Below, in pieces: positions 1 to 7,689 of a DNA stretch of 7,689 nt. Each line of letters starts with the position of its first letter. The stretch's first letter is position 1. A program made the translations under genes and the position numbers. The stretch spans positions 1 to 7,689 of the forward strand of contig JAQWJG010000072.1 of assembly GCA_029248485.1 (NCBI GenBank), read 5' to 3'. Below the pieces are notes generated by a model that made no database searches, had not been told where the DNA came from, and saw only the letters and a list, made by a program, of their open reading frames with translations. This stretch comes from SAR86 cluster bacterium. GTDB taxonomy: Bacteria > Pseudomonadota > Gammaproteobacteria > SAR86 > D2472.

Positions 1-1640
<1,640 letters not shown>

Positions 1641-1652
<12 letters not shown>

Positions 1653-4600
1653 ATGACACAACAAAATACAAATATATCTTTATATCAGGAGTCTCAAGCT
1701 AAGGATAATTGTGGTTTTGGGTTGATAGTTAATCGACACGGCATTCAAAATAGAGATGTAGTGAAACGTTCTATTGCAGGTTTAACCAGTATGACGCATA
1801 GGGGAGCAATAGGAGCGGATGGCAAAACCGGAGATGGTTGCGGGCTTTTATTTGATTTAAATCAAGCCTTTTTTCAAAAGCAAGTAAAAAAAGAATTAAA
1901 GATCAAATTGCCTGAATTATTTGGTATTGCCCAAATTTTTTCATCGGCTGCTTTAAAAAAAGATTTACCCTTTATCAAGACAATTCTTCAATCAGAGAAT
2001 CTAATCTTTGAGTGCGTCAGAGAGGTGCCAATTAACACATCTGTTCTCGGTAAAATAGCAAGTGAATCTTTACCAAAAATCAATCAGATATTTATAACAC
2101 CTATTTCAAAAGATTTTAATAGAGAAAGATTTGAGTCCTGTCTTCTTCAAGCAAGAAAAAAAATTGAAGAGCTCCATAACGATGATGAAAGGCTATACAT
2201 CTGCAGCATGTCCAGCCAAACAATTGTTTACAAAGGTTTAATGCTCCCGGATGCAATTAGTAATTTTTACACCGACATTGCCAAAAAATCATTTACAGCC
2301 AAGGTCTGTTTATTTCATCAAAGATTTTCTACAAACACTCAACCAAGATGGCATTTAGCGCAACCGTTCAGGCTTCTTGCTCATAATGGTGAAATCAATG
2401 CGATTAGGGGAAATAGAAATTGGGTTAAAGCTCGCGCTTCTAAGTTTTCGACCCCCTTGATTCCAGGCATCAGCCAATTTAAATCATTGGTTAATGAAAC
2501 AGGTTCGGATTCATCAGCTCTTGATAACATGATTGAGTTGTTGGTAAAGGGTGGGATAAATTTTTTTAGGTCCATCCGAATGGTCTTACCACCTGCTTGG
2601 CAAAATATACATACCATGGACCCAGAGGTAAGAGCTTTCCATGAATATAATTCAATGCATATGGAGGCCTGGGATGGTCCTGCTGGAATTGTCATGTCAG
2701 ATGGAGAATGGGCAATCTGTGTTTTGGATAGAAATGGATTAAGACCAGCAAGATACCAAGTACTAAGCAATGGAATGATTGCAGTGGCCTCTGAAACTGG
2801 TATTTATCCTGTTGCTGATGAGGAGATTCTACAAAAGGGACGTATAAGTCCAGGGGGAATTTTTGCGGTCAATACTGAGTCTGGAGAAATTCTTGATCAA
2901 CATATGATTGATGAGCAGCTCAAACAAAGCAAGCCTTACCGAGATTGGTTAAAAAAATCAGCGATTTATCTTGAGTCTACTTTAGATGCATTTGAGGGCC
3001 CAGGCATAAAAAAAATTCCACATTCAGAATTTATTAAATCGTCAAAACTCTTTTCTTTGTTCAATGAAGAGAGGGTATCTGTAATTAAACCACTTGCACT
3101 GAATGGTCTTGAGGGCACCGGTTCGATGGGCGATGATACTGCTTTGGCAATGTTAAGTTCGATGCCAAGGTCTATCTATGATTACTTCAGACAACAATTT
3201 GCTCAGGTAACAAATCCGCCAATTGATTCGCTGAGAGAATCTAGTGTTATGTCTCTAGAGGCATGCTTTGGGCCTGAGTTGAATATTTTTGAAGAATCAA
3301 AAGATCATGCCAAAAGAATTGTCAGCACATCTCCTGTCCTTTCGCATAAAAAGCTTGCAGCACTATTAAAAAATCCTTATTTTTCTTCTAAAAATTTTGA
3401 TCTGCAGTATTCACAGAAATCAAATCTCAAGGATGCATTGAATGTATTAACTAAAAAAGTAGTTTCTGCTGTGAGAAAGGGGGAGGTAATTATTCACTTG
3501 AATGAGAGATTGCCTGAGAGCAATAAGCTGTCAATCAATGCTTTGCTTGCAGTTGGCTGCATACACCAAGAACTGGTGAGGTTAGGCCTCCGATCAGATG
3601 CTAATTTGATAGTAAGCTCTGCAACAGCAAGAGACACTCATCAAATTGCATGTTTGCTTAGTTTTGGAGCCACTGCTGTTTTTCCTTGGCTGGCTTTTCA
3701 AACCATCCTAGATTTAACCCATCGGAAGGAACTTAAAGGCAGCCCAACCGCTAATTGTGCAAAATATCGTAAAGGCATTAATAAAGGACTTTTAAAAATT
3801 ATTTCAAAAATTGGTATTTCAACAATTTCAAGTTATCGGGGATCTCAATTACATGAGATTGTTGGTTTAAGCTCAGATATTGTCGATTTATCTTTTACCA
3901 ATACTGTAAGCAGGGTGGGAGGAAAAACTTTCGAAGATTTAGATGTAGAAATGAGATCTTTGAATAAATATGCAAATTCAAATGTAAGTGAAATTGGTCT
4001 TGGGGGACTATTAAAATTTGTTCATGGCGGTGAATATCACACCTATAACCCTGAGGTCGTAAAGAAACTCCAAGAAGCAGTCAGAACAGGTTGTAGCAAA
4101 GCATATCAAGAGTATGCAGATCTAGTTAATCTGAGAGAGCCCGCGATGCTTAGAGATTTGATGGAGATTAAGTTTCCCGCAAGGCCTAAAAAGGTTGAGC
4201 TTGCAGATACAAAACATTTGTTAAAAAAGTTTGATTCGGCAGGAATGAGTCTTGGTGCTCTATCTCCAGATGCTCATGAAACATTAGCTGAAGCAATGAA
4301 TAGCATGGGCGCAAGATCAAATTCTGGAGAGGGTGGAGAAGCAAAAGAGAGATATGGCACTTCAAAGATGTCAAAAATAAAACAAGTTGCATCCGGTAGG
4401 TTCGGAGTAACGCCTGAGTACTTAGTAAACGCAGAGGTTTTACAGATAAAAATAGCTCAAGGTGCAAAACCCGGTGAGGGCGGTCAACTACCTGGCGGCA
4501 AAGTCAATGCATTGATTGCAAAACTTAGATACTCAACTCCTGGAATTACTTTGATTTCGCCTCCACCTCATCATGATATTTATTCAATTGAGGACTTAGC

Positions 4601-6101
4601 TCAATTGATCTTTGATCTTAAGCAAGTAAATTCAAAAGCATTGGTTTCAGTCAAATTAGTATCCGAGCCTGGTGTAGGTACAATCGCTGCTGGTGTTGCG
4701 AAGGCATATGCAGACTTGATAACTATTTCTGGTCATGACGGTGGAACAGGCGCAAGTCCGTTGTCCTCTATTCGCTATGCAGGTTCTCCATGGGAGCTTG
4801 GTTTATCTGAGGCTCATCAAGCTTTGAGAGCGAGCAATCTACGACATAAAGTTAGATTGCAGGCAGATGGTGGTTTGAAGACTGGTCTAGATGTTGTCAA
4901 AGCAGCAATTCTTGGCGCCGAATCATTTGGTTTTGGGACGGGTCCAATGATTGCAATGGGCTGTAAATATTTAAGAATTTGCCATTTAAATAATTGTGCT
5001 ACAGGTGTCGCAACCCAAAGAAGAGATATTATCGATCATCATTACATTGGTGAAAAAGAGAGAGTGATAAATTACTTCACATTTATTGCCAATGAAGTGC
5101 AAGAAATTTTAGCCAGATTGGGAGTTCCTAACCTTGAATCTATTATTGGCCAAACTCAGTATTTAAAAGATATTACTCAAGATGATCCTGCTACAGAAAA
5201 TATTGATTTATCACCAATTTTATTTTCTGATAAAAAATCGACTGCACCTCATTATTGTAATACTCCATCAAATGATCCCTGGGATAAGGGAAACTTAAAC
5301 TCAAAGATTCTCCAAGATTTACAATCTTCAATTTCCAAAGATCATCCATCAGATTTTTATTATGACATTACAAATCGTGATCGGTCTGTTGGCGCTCAAG
5401 CTTCAGGTTTGATTGCATCTTTATATGGTGAAAAGGGATTAAAGCAAAAGCAAACCTTGAATTTTAAGGGCTCAGCAGGCCAAAGTTTCGGTGTATGGAA
5501 TGCCGCAGGTTTAAATTTAAAATTAAATGGTGATGCAAATGATTATGTTGGCAAGGGCATGAATGGGGGCAAGATAGTAATATCAAGCTCCGCTGAATAT
5601 GCTTCTCAAGACTCCCCAACTGTTTTAGTGGGCAACACAGCGCTATATGGTGCAACAGGAGGGGAGCTTTATGTCGGAGGATGTGTGGGCGAAAGATTTG
5701 CTGTAAGAAATTCTGGAGCATCTGCTGTAATTGAAGGTGCAGGAGATCATTGTTGTGAATACATGACGGGCGGACATGTGACTGTCTTGGGTAATGTGGG
5801 CTCAAATTTTGGAGCAGGCATGACAGGTGGGTTTGCATATGTTTTAGATACCAACAGAAGATTTTTTGATCAATGCAATCGCAGTCTTATTAACTTAGAT
5901 AGGATTGTTAGTGAAGAAATGGAATCTCACAGAAAGTTTTTAAAACAAATCCTTGCGCGTCATATCAAAGAAACTAAAAGTGAAAGAGCGAAAATAATAT
6001 TAGATGAATTTGATAGATACGAGCCATCATTTTGGCTGGTCTCACCTGCAGCTTTGAATATTCAAGACCTATTAAAAGCTACCACAGCTAACGCCGCTTA
6101 A
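1641..6101 (+). CDS. gltB: Glutamate synthase [NADPH] large subunit
   Basis: Cytoplasmic catalytic subunit: it hydrolyses glutamine, channels the ammonia and reductively aminates 2-oxoglutarate to glutamate with electrons from GltD. The 1486 residues have the family's full layout and usual length of about 1500. A class II glutamine amidotransferase domain begins at Cys24 (DNCGFG), the expected N-terminal nucleophile after removal of a short propeptide; CLFHQRFSTNT at 223-233 and HNGEIN at 248-253 also belong to it. The central domain contains GSMGDDT near 494-500 and the FRQQFAQVTNPPID stretch. The FMN-binding synthase domain (about 840-1220) has SNSGEGGE, GAKPGEGGQLPG, SPPPHHDIYSIEDLAQL, GHDGGTGASP and the 3Fe-4S cysteines C1108, C1114 and C1119. 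The C-terminal GXGXG beta-helix spans about 1290-1410. An in-frame TGA at 1623 limits the start to ATG 1641 or ATG 1653; the second removes four residues and fits the predicted promoter better. Neither has a Shine-Dalgarno. No key residue is missing. The stop lies one base from that of aroB. Confidence 0.98.
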
Positions 6102-6102
6102 T
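6102..6102. other. One-base convergent junction between gltB and aroB
   Basis: The gltB TAA (6099-6101) and the aroB TAA (reverse complement of 6103-6105) are separated by a single base. There is no room for an intergenic terminator, so transcripts of each gene must end inside, or read antisense into, the other. The nearest hairpin-like sequence is a 4-base AGCT stem, too weak to call. Confidence 0.9.
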
Positions 6103-7176
6103 TTAACCCTGCATCCCTTTTTTAAGATTTTTTGTATCAAATGAGCTCGTGACTATTGCATTCGATAATCGATTTAGCAGAACTAGATTCAACTTACCTG
6201 CTTTAATTTTTTTATCTCTATAAATATATGGTTCTAACTCCTTATAATTGTATTGATTAAGAGATAGATCAAATTCAAACATTTCTAATAATGCAATAGC
6301 TTTTCTGTATTCTTTTTCAGTCATAAGATTCTCTAAAAAAGAAATCCTAGACGCAACTTTCATTCCCTTTGCAACAGCCTCTCCGTGTAGGATTTTTTTA
6401 TATTTCCCATGCGCTTCAATAGCATGACCAAAAGTATGACCAAAATTTAAAATTGCACGAATACCATTTTCCTTCTCATCCTTTGTCACAATTTGGTCCT
6501 TAGTTTGAATTGATGCAAAAATTATCTCTTCAATAATCTTATGATCCATTGATAAAATCTCCTTGGCATGTTTTTCCAACAATGAAAAAAGAGACTTATT
6601 TTTAATCAAGGCATATTTAATTACCTCTGCTAATCCTGCCTTAAACTCTCTATTTGGAAGTGTTCTTAGCACTGATGTATCTATGATCACACCTTTGGGA
6701 TTGTAAAAGGCTCCAACAAGATTTTTACCTGCTGATATATTGATTGCAGTCTTACCCCCCACGGAAGAATCTACCTGAGCAAGAAGTGTAGTAGGTATTT
6801 GTATAAATTGGATGCCCCTTAAGTATGAGCTAGCAACATAGCCAGATATATCTCCAACCACGCCACCACCAATGGCAATGATTAAATCTGTTCTATCAAA
6901 ATTATTATCTGCCAAAAAATTTAATATTTTTTGAAAGTTTTGAATAGATTTAGCTTTTTCTCCGTGCCGAAGAATAATTTTAAAAACTTTCGTTGATGGC
7001 TTGCAAACCGTTGTCACCTTTTTAACTATCTTTTGTGGCACTCCATCATCTGAAATAATGAGTGTTTTTTGGTGCATTTTAAGCAGAGGAGCAATATTCT
7101 TCCTTGAGATAGCGTCTTTGCTTATTACAATTTTGTACTTATTTTTTCTTTGACCTGCAAAGAGCTCTTTAGCCAT
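6103..7176 (-). CDS. aroB: 3-dehydroquinate synthase
   Basis: Converts DAHP to 3-dehydroquinate, the second shikimate-pathway step, using bound NAD and a divalent metal in the cytoplasm. The 357 residues are the usual length. The NAD-binding glycine loop is AIGGGVVGDISGYVASSY (101-118), followed by IPTTLLAQVDSSVGGKTAIN (127-146) and the FYNPKGVIIDT strand. The three metal ligands E184 (GLAEVIKYA), H247 (NFGHTFGHA) and H264 (LHGEAV) are all present, at the same numbers as in E. coli AroB. D-x-K-K near 321-324 and a Lys-rich C-terminus complete the helical domain. The gene follows aroK, and its ATG lies inside the aroK end with an 8-base overlap (ATGGCTAA), which suggests one transcript and coupled translation. 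No separate ribosome-binding site is visible. It converges on gltB with no gap for a terminator. The enzyme looks intact. Confidence 0.98.
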   Translation of the reverse strand: MAKELFAGQRKNKYKIVISKDAISRKNIAPLLKMHQKTLIISDDGVPQKIVKKVTTVCKPSTKVFKIILRHGEKAKSIQNFQKILNFLADNNFDRTDLIIAIGGGVVGDISGYVASSYLRGIQFIQIPTTLLAQVDSSVGGKTAINISAGKNLVGAFYNPKGVIIDTSVLRTLPNREFKAGLAEVIKYALIKNKSLFSLLEKHAKEILSMDHKIIEEIIFASIQTKDQIVTKDEKENGIRAILNFGHTFGHAIEAHGKYKKILHGEAVAKGMKVASRISFLENLMTEKEYRKAIALLEMFEFDLSLNQYNYKELEPYIYRDKKIKAGKLNLVLLNRLSNAIVTSSFDTKNLKKGMQG

Positions 7177-7678
7177 AATTTTTAACGAGTTTAACTATTT
7201 CGTTTGCAACCTCTGAGCCGCTTTTATTCTCAGTATCAATTATATGATCAGAAACTTCCTCATACAGAGACTGTCTTGATTTCTGGAGATCTGCAAGAAC
7301 CTTTTCAGGGTCTTGATCTTTTAATAATGGCCTATCTTTATCTTTGGCAGTTCTTTCAACTTGAATGTTTAAAGGAGTATGAAGGTAGAAAACAGTCCCT
7401 CTTGATGCAAGCAGCTCTCTATTTTCTTCTTCGATCACAATGCCGCCCCCAGTTGCAAGGACAATTGAATTCAATGCAACCATTTCTTTTAATATTGCGG
7501 TTTCTCTCTTTCTAAAACCAGCCTCACCCTCAATATCAAAAATCCAATCTATTGTAACGCCAGTAGTCTCTTCAATCCTTGCATCAGTATCATGGAAATC
7601 TAAAAATAGCTCTCCAGCCACGATCTTCCCAACAGTGGTTTTCCCAGAGCCCATAGGACCAACAATAAAAATATTCAT
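7169..7678 (-). CDS. aroK: Shikimate kinase
   Basis: Phosphorylates shikimate at the 3-hydroxyl with ATP, the fifth step of the shikimate pathway, in the cytoplasm. The 169 residues match the usual length of about 170. Walker A is GPMGSGKTT (7-15). D32 in FHDTDARIE and R56 in GFRKRE are the expected shikimate contacts, with TGGG at 76-79. The lid contains RPLL at 116-119, and R135 before the S-L-Y-E-E segment is the usual C-terminal active-site arginine. The protein resembles E. coli AroK (GPMG-GK, WVFDLEGE-GF) more than AroL. The ATG at 7678 gives the normal short lead before NIFIVG. Only 11 upstream bases are visible, with a weak GAAG near the start, so the promoter, and whether pilQ lies upstream as in many gammaproteobacteria, cannot be seen. 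It is first of the aroK-aroB pair in this window. Confidence 0.97.
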   Translation of the reverse strand: MNIFIVGPMGSGKTTVGKIVAGELFLDFHDTDARIEETTGVTIDWIFDIEGEAGFRKRETAILKEMVALNSIVLATGGGIVIEEENRELLASRGTVFYLHTPLNIQVERTAKDKDRPLLKDQDPEKVLADLQKSRQSLYEEVSDHIIDTENKSGSEVANEIVKLVKNYG

Positions 7679-7689
7679 ACTTCGTTTTT

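Noticed and set aside
2381..2770. Minus-strand open frame of 129 codons inside gltB
   Set aside because: It is antisense to the conserved glutamine amidotransferase domain; the open frame follows from codon use on the coding strand.
4186..5838. Minus-strand open frames of 93 and 124 codons inside gltB
   Set aside because: Leu- and His-rich translations typical of antisense shadow frames, opposite the FMN and GXGXG domains.
6077..6089. AGCT-N5-AGCT hairpin followed by TTTT on the minus strand, a possible aroB terminator
   Set aside because: The stem has only four base pairs, too weak for an intrinsic terminator, and it lies inside gltB coding sequence.
6118..6133. Two T runs just after gltB, a possible gltB terminator
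   Set aside because: No GC-rich stem precedes them; they encode Lys-rich C-terminal codons of aroB on the other strand.
7204..7515. Plus-strand open frame of 103 codons over aroK
   Set aside because: It is antisense to an intact shikimate kinase and has no domain features.

Overview
The window is a gene-dense, AT-rich stretch holding four housekeeping genes: glutamate synthase small subunit (gltD, cut by the left edge), glutamate synthase large subunit (gltB, complete), 3-dehydroquinate synthase (aroB, complete) and shikimate kinase (aroK, complete). The GltD core is of the E. coli/Pseudomonas type ([17 protein letters not shown] near its N-terminus), not the alpha- or betaproteobacterial type. 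Together with the aroK-aroB-gltB-gltD neighbourhood and the small intergenic spaces, this suggests a compact-genome gammaproteobacterium, plausibly a free-living marine one. The class is fairly secure; the lineage is inference.

Layout from left to right: gltD runs leftward (1583 down to the edge). A gap of only 57 bases follows. Then gltB runs rightward (1641-6101), one base separates it from the convergent aroB (7176 down to 6103), and aroB overlaps the end of aroK (7678 down to 7169) by 8 bases. No stretch over 300 bases lacks a gene, and I saw no RNA gene, CRISPR array, insertion sequence or convincing terminator.

GltB and GltD form NADPH-dependent glutamate synthase: GltD passes electrons from NADPH through FAD and iron-sulfur clusters to GltB, which moves the amide nitrogen of glutamine onto 2-oxoglutarate. 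AroB and AroK act at steps two and five of the shikimate pathway. The two pairs are linked by old synteny: in Pseudomonas, aroK, aroB, gltB and gltD lie in that order on one strand.

Two things stand out. First, gltB is flipped relative to the other three genes, so gltB and gltD are divergent instead of forming an operon, as if gltB had been inverted in place. Second, GltD carries about 88 extra residues before its normal N-terminus, and this extension resembles the N-terminal part of phage-type tyrosine recombinases (integrases). The extension lies right at the inferred inversion breakpoint. No new multi-gene system is visible; the novelty, if real, is this chimeric, rearranged glutamate synthase locus.
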